A DNA stretch of 5,097 nucleotides from JBBRHH01 sp038222915 (GTDB lineage Bacteria; Planctomycetota; Phycisphaerae; Tepidisphaerales; Tepidisphaeraceae), in the NCBI GenBank assembly GCA_038222915.1, contig JBBRHH010000454.1, forward strand, positions 1 to 5,097, given 5' to 3'. Positions 1-4,742 of the stretch are shown here, piece after piece; the first letter of the stretch is position 1; each line of letters opens with the position of its first letter. The notes below the pieces were generated by a model. It ran no database searches. It was not told the DNA's origin and saw nothing but the letters and a program-made list of their open reading frames with translations. The translations under genes were made by a program, and so were the position numbers.

Positions 1-71
1 ACGTTGCGGAACAACCGCAAATGGCACCCGAGCCAGAGACGTCGCCCGAAGCTTCAACTGAGCCTGAGTGA
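1..71 (+). CDS. Possible 3' end of an unidentified gene with a Pro/Glu-rich tail (partial)
   Basis: The third forward frame is open from the window edge (first whole codon at 3) and stops at TGA 69-71. It encodes 22 residues rich in Pro, Glu, Ser, Thr and Ala, including the runs MAPEPETSPEA and STEPE. Acidic Pro/Glu-rich tails are common at the ends of bacterial proteins and have no diagnostic value, so no function can be given. The stop lies 10 bp from the stop of the convergent DUF1501 gene, a plausible gene end. The piece is too short to exclude a chance open frame. It matters because it may be what replaced the missing end of the DUF1501 gene. Confidence 0.35.
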   Translation, partial: VAEQPQMAPEPETSPEASTEPE

Positions 72-81
72 TGTGTCTGTT

Positions 82-1260
82 CTACTCTTCTTCAGCTTTG
101 TCTCGGCCGGGTTGGGTTACGCCGGTCTGGCTGCCGACGGAGGCTTCGATCCGGGGGGAGCGGCCGAATTCGCTGGTAACGACGAGTAGGACTTTTTTGT
201 CGAGGCCCCGGGAGTAGAGGTCTTCGACGAGGGCGCTGATGGCCTGGTCGTAGTAGGGCATGCGCCAGCGGGCGTCGTCGTAGAGGTGGCAGTTGACGGC
301 GTGGGAGTCCCAGTTGTAGACGCAGTTTTTTGGTTTTTCGCCGCCGGGGTTTTCCATGACGACGGTAACGAAGCTTGCGCCGGCCTCGACAAGTCGGCGG
401 GCAAGGAGGGCGCGCTGGCCGAAGGCGTGGTTGCCGTAGCGCTCGCGAAGCTTGGCCGGCTCTTTGGAGAGATCAAAGGCGGCGGCGGCCTTGTCGCTGG
501 TGAGGAGGTCGAGTGCCTGTCGGTTGAACTGGTCCATCGAATTCATCTGGCCGCTGGCGTCGATTTCGCGGCGGAGGCGGTCCATGCCGTCGAGGAGGCC
601 GGCCCGGTCATTCAGGCGGTTGGCCATGTCCTGGGAGAGGCCGAGGTTTTGAACTTTGAAGTCGGGGGCGCTGGGGTCGCCAGTAACGAAGAACGGTGTT
701 GTGGCGCTGCCGAGATAGGCGGAGCCGAAGCTGAAGACGTCGACGCCGGATCGGCCGCCGTCGACTTCGGCGATGTAGTTGGGAACGCCACGTTTGACGT
801 TTTCGCGGAGTTTGGCGACGACGGACCCGGCCATGGGGAAATCATTGACGAAGCCGGCGGGTTCCTTGGGTTTGTAACCGGTGAGGAATCGCTTGTGGCC
901 GCCGCCGTGGTCGGCAAATTCGTGGCAGACCGAGCGGATGAGCGTGTATTTGTCGGCACACTTCGCATGCAGGGGAAGGAGCTCGCAGACTTCGATGCCG
1001 GAGACATTGGTGCGGATGGGGGAGAGAAGGCCGCGATACTCCGTGGGAGCGTCGGGCTTCATGTCGTAGGTTTCCATGTGGGACGGGCCGCCGGGGAGCC
1101 AGACGAAGATGACCGACGTGTCAGGGGATGGGACGGCGAGTTCGGCGGCCTTTGCGGCGCGGATGCGGAGGAGATCGGAGAGGCCGAGGCCGGTGAGACC
1201 CAGTGCGCCGATTTTGACGAAGGAGCGGCGGGATATGGTGGATGGTCGGGGTGGGGTCAT
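82..1260 (-). CDS. Tat-exported DUF1501 protein, C-terminally truncated
   Basis: 392 residues. The N-terminus carries a clear twin-arginine signal, SRRSFVK at residues 10-16, then a Gly/Leu-rich hydrophobic stretch and an Ala-rich end (RAAKAAE, 34-40), so the protein should be exported folded. The mature part matches DUF1501, a family in the alkaline phosphatase/sulfatase-like clan: PGGPSHMETYDMKPD (56-70), HEFADHGGGHKRFLTG (113-128), the WDSH segment (317-320) and VVTSEFGRSPRI (360-371). The family then usually runs on through GRDHWP and roughly 80-100 more residues. Here it reads GVTQPGRDKAEEE and stops, so the conserved His and the last strands are missing. DUF1501 genes often sit beside DUF1549/DUF1553 cytochrome-type genes; none is in this window. 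The ATG at 1260 is chosen because it places the Tat motif correctly; no strong Shine-Dalgarno precedes it. The family's reaction is not firmly established. The gene may be a decaying copy; family assignment is secure, function is not. Confidence 0.9.
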   Translation of the reverse strand: MTPPRPSTISRRSFVKIGALGLTGLGLSDLLRIRAAKAAELAVPSPDTSVIFVWLPGGPSHMETYDMKPDAPTEYRGLLSPIRTNVSGIEVCELLPLHAKCADKYTLIRSVCHEFADHGGGHKRFLTGYKPKEPAGFVNDFPMAGSVVAKLRENVKRGVPNYIAEVDGGRSGVDVFSFGSAYLGSATTPFFVTGDPSAPDFKVQNLGLSQDMANRLNDRAGLLDGMDRLRREIDASGQMNSMDQFNRQALDLLTSDKAAAAFDLSKEPAKLRERYGNHAFGQRALLARRLVEAGASFVTVVMENPGGEKPKNCVYNWDSHAVNCHLYDDARWRMPYYDQAISALVEDLYSRGLDKKVLLVVTSEFGRSPRIEASVGSQTGVTQPGRDKAEEE

Positions 1261-1463
1261 GGGATTGGCAGCGGTATTTCTACTTTGAATTACCCGTGGG
1301 CTGGGGGTTTGTTTTTTTTGGTTTATTAATCGAGCTTAAGTGAAGGGAAGAAAGCAAGTTGTGCGTACGATAGTCATGCGCATGCTGTACGAACAGAAGA
1401 TCGTTACCGATTTCAGGGATCGGCTAGATTCTTCAAAGTACTTCAGGGGGACCGCCGGGCGGA
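1261..1463. other. Intergenic region between the SPOR lipoprotein and DUF1501 genes
   Basis: This 203-bp gap separates two minus-strand genes, so it should hold the end of the lipoprotein transcript and the start of the DUF1501 transcript. It contains a 10-bp perfect palindrome with outer pairing arms (1364-1391) and a weaker 5-bp stem, CCGAT/ATCGG, at 1407-1423. Neither is followed by a T-run on the minus strand, so a classical terminator is not supported. An A8 run on the minus strand (1312-1319) and an AT-rich patch near 1321-1332 lie upstream of the DUF1501 start, but I cannot assign a convincing -35/-10 pair. Confidence 0.4.
1364..1391. repeat. Two-tier inverted repeat around palindrome CATGCGCATG
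   Basis: CATGCGCATG at 1375-1384 is a perfect 10-bp palindrome. Outside it, CGTAC (1364-1368) pairs with GTACG (1387-1391) across an uneven internal loop of 6 and 2 bases. It lies upstream of the DUF1501 gene and downstream of the lipoprotein gene. It could be a protein-binding site or a weak transcript-end hairpin. The inner palindrome has no loop, which argues for DNA binding over RNA folding. Confidence 0.3.
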
Positions 1464-2267
1464 TTATGGAATGACCATCGCGTCGGTGTAGGTGCCGGCC
1501 AGTTGCTGCTTGAGCGCCAGGGCGTTGGCGTAGCTGGCTTGAGGACCGACCAAGACCGCTTGGGCGCTGCTGGCCGGGCGGGGGGATTTGCTGGCGGCCA
1601 TACCTTTGTTCTTCAGGTTGGTGACAACATTGTCGGCCGAGGTGGCGTCCTTGAAGGTGCCGACCTGGACGTAAAAGCCTTTGGCCCCGGTGTGGTCGCG
1701 GGCGCGCTGGGCGGGCGTGCTGTTGGGGTAGTGGCTTTGAACGGCGTTGAAGATTGCGTCGGCCTCGCTCCAGCGGCCCATGCGCTGGCGGCAGACGCCG
1801 ACGCGGTACAAGGCCCAGGCCTTCGCTTCATCGGTCTCTAGTTTTTCGAACGCGGCCTGCCATTCGCGGTCGGCGGTCGCGTAGTCGTCCTGGAAATAGG
1901 CGACGTTCGCGAGATCGCATCGGATGAGGCCTTCAAGCTGCGGGGTGGGGGAGACGTTCAGAGCGCGTAGATAGCAGTCGCGGGCTTCACGCAGGTCGGC
2001 ATTCTGCTGGCTGGGATCGGCCTTGGGGCGGGCATAGACGGCTCGGCCGCGCAGGTAGAGGGCCTCGGCCGAGCCGGGTCCGCCGTTGGATTGCTGAAGC
2101 GCCTGGTCGGCGGAGGAGATGGCCTGATCGTAGCGCTTCTGGTCGAGGGCGCTGTAGCCGCCCTGAAGCGTTGGCTTGGGGTCGTTTGTGCCTTCGGTGG
2201 CGCAGCCGGTGGCGAGTGCGGTTAAGAGCAGAAGAGTTGTTGCGCGTAGGAGATGGGGTGTTCGCAT
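1464..2267 (-). CDS. Lipoprotein with TPR-like repeats and C-terminal SPOR domain
   Basis: 267 residues from the ATG at 2267. This start is preferred over longer in-frame ones because GTGAGG lies 5 bp upstream and it directly gives a lipoprotein signal: Arg/His-containing n-region, TLLLLTALA core (11-19) and lipobox ATGC with Cys22. Residues about 36-185 are helical and TPR-like, with repeat-type segments such as GGYSALDQKRYDQAISSADQAL (36-57, split in helices A and B), LANVAYFQDDYATADREWQAA (119-139) and YRVGVCRQRMGRWSEADAIF. Residues about 196-266 form a SPOR domain, from GFYVQVGTFKD through the VLVGPQASYANALALKQQL segment to TDAMVIP. SPOR domains bind peptidoglycan glycan strands lacking stem peptides, often at division sites, and TPRs bind proteins. 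The likely role is an envelope-anchored peptidoglycan or division factor; the exact partner is unknown. It is transcribed divergently from the acyl-CoA ligase and in the same direction as the DUF1501 gene, but 203 bp from it. Confidence 0.88.
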   Translation of the reverse strand: MRTPHLLRATTLLLLTALATGCATEGTNDPKPTLQGGYSALDQKRYDQAISSADQALQQSNGGPGSAEALYLRGRAVYARPKADPSQQNADLREARDCYLRALNVSPTPQLEGLIRCDLANVAYFQDDYATADREWQAAFEKLETDEAKAWALYRVGVCRQRMGRWSEADAIFNAVQSHYPNSTPAQRARDHTGAKGFYVQVGTFKDATSADNVVTNLKNKGMAASKSPRPASSAQAVLVGPQASYANALALKQQLAGTYTDAMVIP

Positions 2268-2385
2268 CCTTGCCTCACCGTGTTTATAGTTACTGATTGA
2301 TCCGGGCATCCATGCCCGAGGTTGGCGGATTAGAACGTATTTTTCGGAAAATGGAAGCACATTCTGGCGACAAGGACTCCGAGCG
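2268..2385. promoter_or_regulatory. Divergent promoter region for lipoprotein (-) and acyl-CoA ligase (+)
   Basis: Both flanking genes start outward from this 118-bp AT-richer stretch, so it must hold two promoters. On the minus strand TCTAAT (2334-2329) is a fair -10 with TTCCAT about 16 bp upstream, giving a leader of roughly 55 bases that includes the inverted repeat at 2303-2318. On the plus strand TATAGT (2285-2290), with TTCGCA 18 bp upstream, is a possible -10/-35 pair. All are visual matches to sigma-70-type consensus and are uncertain in this lineage. The ligase has a good Shine-Dalgarno, AAGGA at 2372-2376, 9 bp before its ATG. Confidence 0.45.
2303..2318. repeat. Perfect 7-bp inverted repeat, candidate operator
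   Basis: CGGGCAT at 2303-2309 and ATGCCCG at 2312-2318 are exact reverse complements separated by 2 bp. It sits in the middle of the divergent intergenic region, close to the predicted transcription starts of both genes. A compact, near-continuous palindrome is typical of a dimeric repressor site. As RNA the 2-base loop is too small unless the inner pair opens, which favours DNA binding. No regulator gene is adjacent. Confidence 0.5.
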
Positions 2386-3855
2386 ATGATTTTCGAACCA
2401 CTTTTTGCCCACGCCCGCACCAAACCCGACGAAATCGCTATCACGGATGATCATGGCCAATATACCTGGCAGCAGATCGCGGCGATGGCCGGGGGATTGG
2501 GGATGTATCTGGGGATGCAGACGGACAAGCCGTCCGTCGGGTTGCTGTTGCCGGCCGGGGTAGGTTTTGTGGCGAGCTTTTATGGCACGCTCTTGGCCGG
2601 GAAGAGCGTGGTGCCGATCAACTTCCTGCTGGGCGATCGCGAAGTGGCGCATGTGATCGCGGACAGTGGGATTGATACGGTCGTGACGATTCCGCAGCTT
2701 GCAGCGCGATTGGCGGGAACGCAACTAAAGATTGTCGACCTGACGCAGCTGCCCAAGACGCCGCCGGCCATCGCACCTCGGTTTCCGGATCGCAAGACCG
2801 ACGATCTTGCGGTGATCATGTATACGAGCGGCACTTCGGGTTTGCCCAAGGGTGTCGAGCTGACCTTTGGAAATCTGCAGAGCGACGTCGACGCGGCCAT
2901 TCAGCATGTCGAGCTGCAGAGCTCGCACCACTTCCTGGGTGTGATTCCGCTCTTTCATGCGTTCGGGATGACGGCCATGATGATTGCGCCGATTCAACTG
3001 GGAGCGAAGATGTTTTTCATGGCGCGGTTCAGCGCCGTGGGGGCGATGGAGAGCATCCGGAAGAACCAGATCTCGATCTTTTTTGGTGTGCCAAGCATGT
3101 ATGGGGCGCTCATGCATTTGAAGAATGCGTCGGCCGAGGATTTTAAATCGATGTATGCGTCGATCAGCGGCGGCGAGCCGCTGCCGCCGGTGTTGCGCGA
3201 GGCATTTTTGCAGCGGTTTGGCGTGGCGATTCTGGAAGGATATGGATTGACGGAAACGAGCCCGGCGGTGTGTTTCAACACGCCGCAGATGAATCGGCCG
3301 GGCTCGGTGGGAAAGGCGCTGCCGGATGTGACGGTGAGAATTACCGACGATGCGGGGAACGAAGCGCCGGAGGGGGAGATCTGGCTGGCCGGGCCGATGA
3401 TCATGAAGGGGTATCACAATCTGCCCGAAGAGACGGCCAAGGCGCTGACGAGCGATCGATTTTTCAAGACAGGCGATATTGGACAGTTCGACAGCGATGG
3501 ATTTTTGTATATCACCGGGCGGAAGAAGGATTTGATCATCGTCGCCGGCGAAAAGGTCGCGCCGCGCGAGGTGGAGGACGTGCTGGCGCGCAGCCCGGCC
3601 GTCGCCGAGGTGGCGGTGGTAGGGCGGAAAGATACATCGCGCGGCGAGGCGGTGGTGGCGTTTGTGGTACTAAAAGACCCGGCCGTGAAGGCGGATGCAC
3701 TGCGGGCATTTTGCCGCGAGCAGGGTCTGCCGCTGTTCAAGGTGCCGAAGGATATTTTCGTGGTAAGCGAGCTTCCGCGGTCGCCTACCGGGAAGGTGTT
3801 GAAGCGAGAGTTGGTGGAGCGGGCGAATGCGGAGAAGGCTGAAAAAGAGGGCTAG
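2386..3855 (+). CDS. AMP-forming fatty acid--CoA ligase (acyl-CoA synthetase)
   Basis: 489 residues, a complete class I adenylate-forming enzyme of the ANL superfamily. Such enzymes use ATP to make an acyl-adenylate and then transfer the acyl group to CoA (or another thiol). Core motifs are all present and in order: P-loop YTSGTSGLPKG (146-156), PLFHAFG (188-194), EGYGLTETSP (284-293), KTGD with the ribose-binding Asp364, the hinge segment YITGRKKDLIIVAGEKVAPREVE (starting 375, with Arg379), and PRSPTGKVLKREL (464-476) with the adenylation Lys470. There is no signal peptide or membrane segment, so it is cytosolic or peripheral. It is a little short for the long-chain group (often 510-560), with a compact N-terminus. 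The ATG at 2386 has AAGGA 9 bp upstream. Motifs suggest a fatty acyl substrate, but chain length cannot be read from sequence; benzoate/coumarate-type acids or an acyl-ACP product remain possible. It is transcribed alone, divergent from the lipoprotein and convergent with the toxin gene. Confidence 0.93.
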   Translation: MIFEPLFAHARTKPDEIAITDDHGQYTWQQIAAMAGGLGMYLGMQTDKPSVGLLLPAGVGFVASFYGTLLAGKSVVPINFLLGDREVAHVIADSGIDTVVTIPQLAARLAGTQLKIVDLTQLPKTPPAIAPRFPDRKTDDLAVIMYTSGTSGLPKGVELTFGNLQSDVDAAIQHVELQSSHHFLGVIPLFHAFGMTAMMIAPIQLGAKMFFMARFSAVGAMESIRKNQISIFFGVPSMYGALMHLKNASAEDFKSMYASISGGEPLPPVLREAFLQRFGVAILEGYGLTETSPAVCFNTPQMNRPGSVGKALPDVTVRITDDAGNEAPEGEIWLAGPMIMKGYHNLPEETAKALTSDRFFKTGDIGQFDSDGFLYITGRKKDLIIVAGEKVAPREVEDVLARSPAVAEVAVVGRKDTSRGEAVVAFVVLKDPAVKADALRAFCREQGLPLFKVPKDIFVVSELPRSPTGKVLKRELVERANAEKAEKEG

Positions 3856-3885
3856 GGGCGGAGTTCGCCAGGCAGGCGGAAATCT

Positions 3886-3898
3886 AGGAGGCGCTATG
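3886..3898 (+). other. Orphan consensus ribosome binding site and ATG
   Basis: AGGAGG (3886-3891) lies 4 bp before ATG (3896-3898), 30 bp after the ligase stop. It is the strongest Shine-Dalgarno in the window. The frame runs 59 codons to TAA at 4073-4075, but most of that lies antisense to the toxin gene and resembles no protein I know. It may be chance, a small real ORF, or the surviving start of a gene once downstream of the ligase and lost when the toxin-antitoxin pair arrived. Confidence 0.2.
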
Positions 3899-3922
3899 TA
3901 TTTGAGCTACGCGCCAATATTT

Positions 3923-3932
3923 CGTGATCACG
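3923..3932. repeat. 10-bp palindrome over the toxin stop codon
   Basis: CGTGATCACG is a perfect palindrome that includes the toxin's TGA (3930-3928). It lies in the space between convergent ligase and toxin transcripts. No T-run follows in either direction, so it is not a standard terminator. It may be chance. Confidence 0.25.
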
Positions 3933-4401
3933 TGCTCGTCGGGAGTCTTAGTACATCGGCGAACTGCTTGGGCGTGACAATAGCCAACGTCGGGGCCATG
4001 CGCCGCAGCAACTGCGCTGAAGGGGAAGTGGCGGTCGCGAGCTTGAGTATCCGCGTTTCCCAAGTAACCAGATAATTGACGTTTGCGTGGATGGCGAGAT
4101 TGAAGAGGTGATCGTCGTCGGGATGTTCCGGCCAAGTGAAGGTCATCGGAACAGGTTCGAACATAGCAGCCCTCGACAGGATGTCCGCTATGAAGATGCG
4201 AACCGCGTCAGGTGTCAGGCTCGAAAACTTTTGCGTGTATTCGCGCCTTTGAAGCACCGCTTGAATTTCCGCCATCAAACTTCCGCTGACAAATAAGGTT
4301 ACTTTTCCCTCAGTCAATCCCCGCATTGTGGCATGAACGCGATCGGGGCGGGTGGCGGCCTGGAAGAAGACCACCGTGTCGTAGACGGCTGTGACGCTCA
4401 C
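3928..4401 (-). CDS. PIN-domain toxin of a toxin-antitoxin pair (putative RNase)
   Basis: 157 residues. It matches the PIN-family putative toxin group (COG1569-like): Asp8 in AVYDTVVFFQAA, Glu45 in LMAEIQAVL, the Asp cluster 95-97 in PDDDHLFNLAIHANVNYLVTW, and Glu115 where the fourth acidic residue is expected. PIN toxins are Mg2+/Mn2+-dependent ribonucleases that typically cleave tRNA, rRNA or mRNA; the target here is unknown. The start is GTG at 4401, chosen because it overlaps the antitoxin stop as GTGA and gives the normal short lead into the first strand. That overlap implies translational coupling. Two positions differ from the common VapC form: the usual Asn after the first DT is Val, and the usual Asp in the last motif is Glu. 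A YD-x-x-VF-QAA subgroup with such changes exists, so activity is likely but unproven. It ends convergent with the ligase, 72 bp away. Part of the gene (4261-4320, 25 G+C of 60) is clearly less GC-rich than the ligase, which fits transfer. Confidence 0.82.
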   Translation of the reverse strand: MSVTAVYDTVVFFQAATRPDRVHATMRGLTEGKVTLFVSGSLMAEIQAVLQRREYTQKFSSLTPDAVRIFIADILSRAAMFEPVPMTFTWPEHPDDDHLFNLAIHANVNYLVTWETRILKLATATSPSAQLLRRMAPTLAIVTPKQFADVLRLPTST

Positions 4402-4652
4402 GCCGATTTTGCCTTTGCGTCGGCGCGCACCCTGACCAAAAGATCACGGTGAAATTCGTCCAGCTCTTCGTCGGTCATTCCGCTTTCGGCAACCTGCTTC
4501 CGAAATGGGGCAAGGATTTCATCAATGGTTGGCTTGGTGATGACCTGCTCGAGCAATTGAGAGGCGTAGTCGTCGACGGCTTTGCCCTCCTCGCCGGCTC
4601 TCTTCAAGAGTTTCGCTGCCACGTCGTCGTTCAGAGAAATGGTTACTGTCAT
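4398..4652 (-). CDS. Ribbon-helix-helix-type antitoxin, partner of the PIN toxin
   Basis: 84 residues. The N-terminus, MTVTISLNDDVAAKLLKRAG, looks like a ribbon-helix-helix DNA-binding arm: one short strand (2-6), a first helix (about 8-21) and a second (about 25-37, AVDDYASQLLEQV). The C-terminal part, IDEILAPFRKQVAESGMTDEELDEF (43-67, two helices), resembles the toxin-binding tails of VapB-like antitoxins. Antitoxins of this kind block the toxin and, with it, repress their own promoter. The ATG at 4652 is chosen because it starts the strand directly; the longer in-frame start at 4736 adds a 28-residue leader unlike the family. Its stop overlaps the toxin start (GTGA). Its own start has no suitable Shine-Dalgarno: GGAG lies 17 bp away, and is instead well placed for a copied ATG at 4663 (see the tandem repeat). 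Assignment as antitoxin rests on sequence character and position; the exact antitoxin family is uncertain. Confidence 0.78.
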   Translation of the reverse strand: MTVTISLNDDVAAKLLKRAGEEGKAVDDYASQLLEQVITKPTIDEILAPFRKQVAESGMTDEELDEFHRDLLVRVRADAKAKSA

Positions 4653-4663
4653 GTTACTGTCAT
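4642..4663 (-). repeat. 11-bp exact tandem duplication across the antitoxin start codon
   Basis: GTTACTGTCAT (plus strand) occurs twice in a row, at 4642-4652 and 4653-4663, with no mismatch. On the coding strand each copy reads ATGACAGTAAC, so the start codon and the next codons are doubled and, since 11 is not a multiple of 3, the two ATGs lie in different frames. The antitoxin uses the ATG at 4652. The other ATG, at 4663, opens a four-codon frame, described separately. Confidence 0.95.
4649..4663 (-). CDS. Four-codon upstream mini-ORF (Met-Thr-Val-Thr-stop)
   Basis: From the ATG at 4663 the coding strand reads ATG ACA GTA ACA TGA. Its TGA (4651-4649) overlaps the antitoxin ATG (4652-4650) as ATGA. 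GGAG at 4673-4670 lies 6 bp before this ATG, the usual spacing, whereas it is 17 bp from the antitoxin ATG. Ribosomes would therefore be expected to load on the mini-ORF and restart on the antitoxin. The peptide repeats the first four antitoxin residues and is unlikely to have its own role. This arises from the tandem duplication; translation is inferred. Confidence 0.5.
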   Translation of the reverse strand: MTVT

Positions 4664-4684
4664 CTTTAACTCCGTCGACCTCTG

Positions 4685-4693
4685 ATTCTATCA
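4685..4693 (-). promoter_or_regulatory. Predicted extended -10 promoter of the antitoxin-toxin operon
   Basis: The coding strand reads TGATAGAAT, an extended -10 (TG, one base, then TAGAAT with one mismatch to TATAAT). Transcription would start near 4678-4680, giving a leader of about 16 bases that still contains GGAG at 4673-4670. No good -35 lies upstream (CGCCAT at the 17-bp position), which extended -10 promoters tolerate. The -35 area is covered by the inverted repeat at 4703-4721. Confidence 0.45.
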
Positions 4694-4702
4694 CACCGCG
4701 AC

Positions 4703-4721
4703 ATCCGATGGCGAATCGGAT
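4703..4721. repeat. Perfect 7-bp inverted repeat, candidate antitoxin operator
   Basis: ATCCGAT (4703-4709) and ATCGGAT (4715-4721) are exact reverse complements with a 5-bp spacer, GGCGA. The repeat covers the -35 and spacer region of the predicted antitoxin promoter and lies 13 bp before the plsY start. Ribbon-helix-helix antitoxins repress their own operons at short inverted repeats over the promoter, so position and form fit. It could also affect plsY. It overlaps an in-frame ATG at 4708 that is an unlikely alternative plsY start. Confidence 0.55.
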
Positions 4722-4726
4722 AAAAG

Positions 4727-4742
4727 ACGCTCGCATGAGCGT
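4727..4742. repeat. 6-bp inverted repeat over the plsY start codon
   Basis: ACGCTC (4727-4732) and GAGCGT (4737-4742) pair perfectly across GCAT. The plsY ATG (4735-4737) lies in the loop and first stem base. In the plsY transcript this could form a small GC-rich hairpin that slows start-site access, or it may be chance. If translation starts at the second ATG (4744), the hairpin would sit just upstream. Confidence 0.35.

Noticed and set aside
286..1329. A 347-codon open frame antisense to the DUF1501 gene
   Set aside because: It is Gly/Ala/Val/Asp-rich with no family motif and lies opposite a clearly recognisable protein; long antisense frames are expected in GC-rich coding DNA.
2268..2444. 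A longer N-terminus for the SPOR lipoprotein starting at 2444
   Set aside because: It would bury the lipoprotein signal 60 residues in, overlap the divergent ligase start, and ignore the good ribosome site before 2267.
3270..3842. A 190-codon plus-strand frame inside the acyl-CoA ligase
   Set aside because: Low-complexity Arg/Gly/Ala-rich product in a shifted frame of a gene whose motifs are all intact.
3856..3880. Terminator after the ligase
   Set aside because: Only competing 4-bp GC stems (3857-3869 and 3866-3878) with no T-run; too weak to call.
4653..4736. A longer antitoxin starting at 4736
   Set aside because: It would run through the predicted promoter, the inverted repeat and the plsY start; the added residues do not resemble the family.
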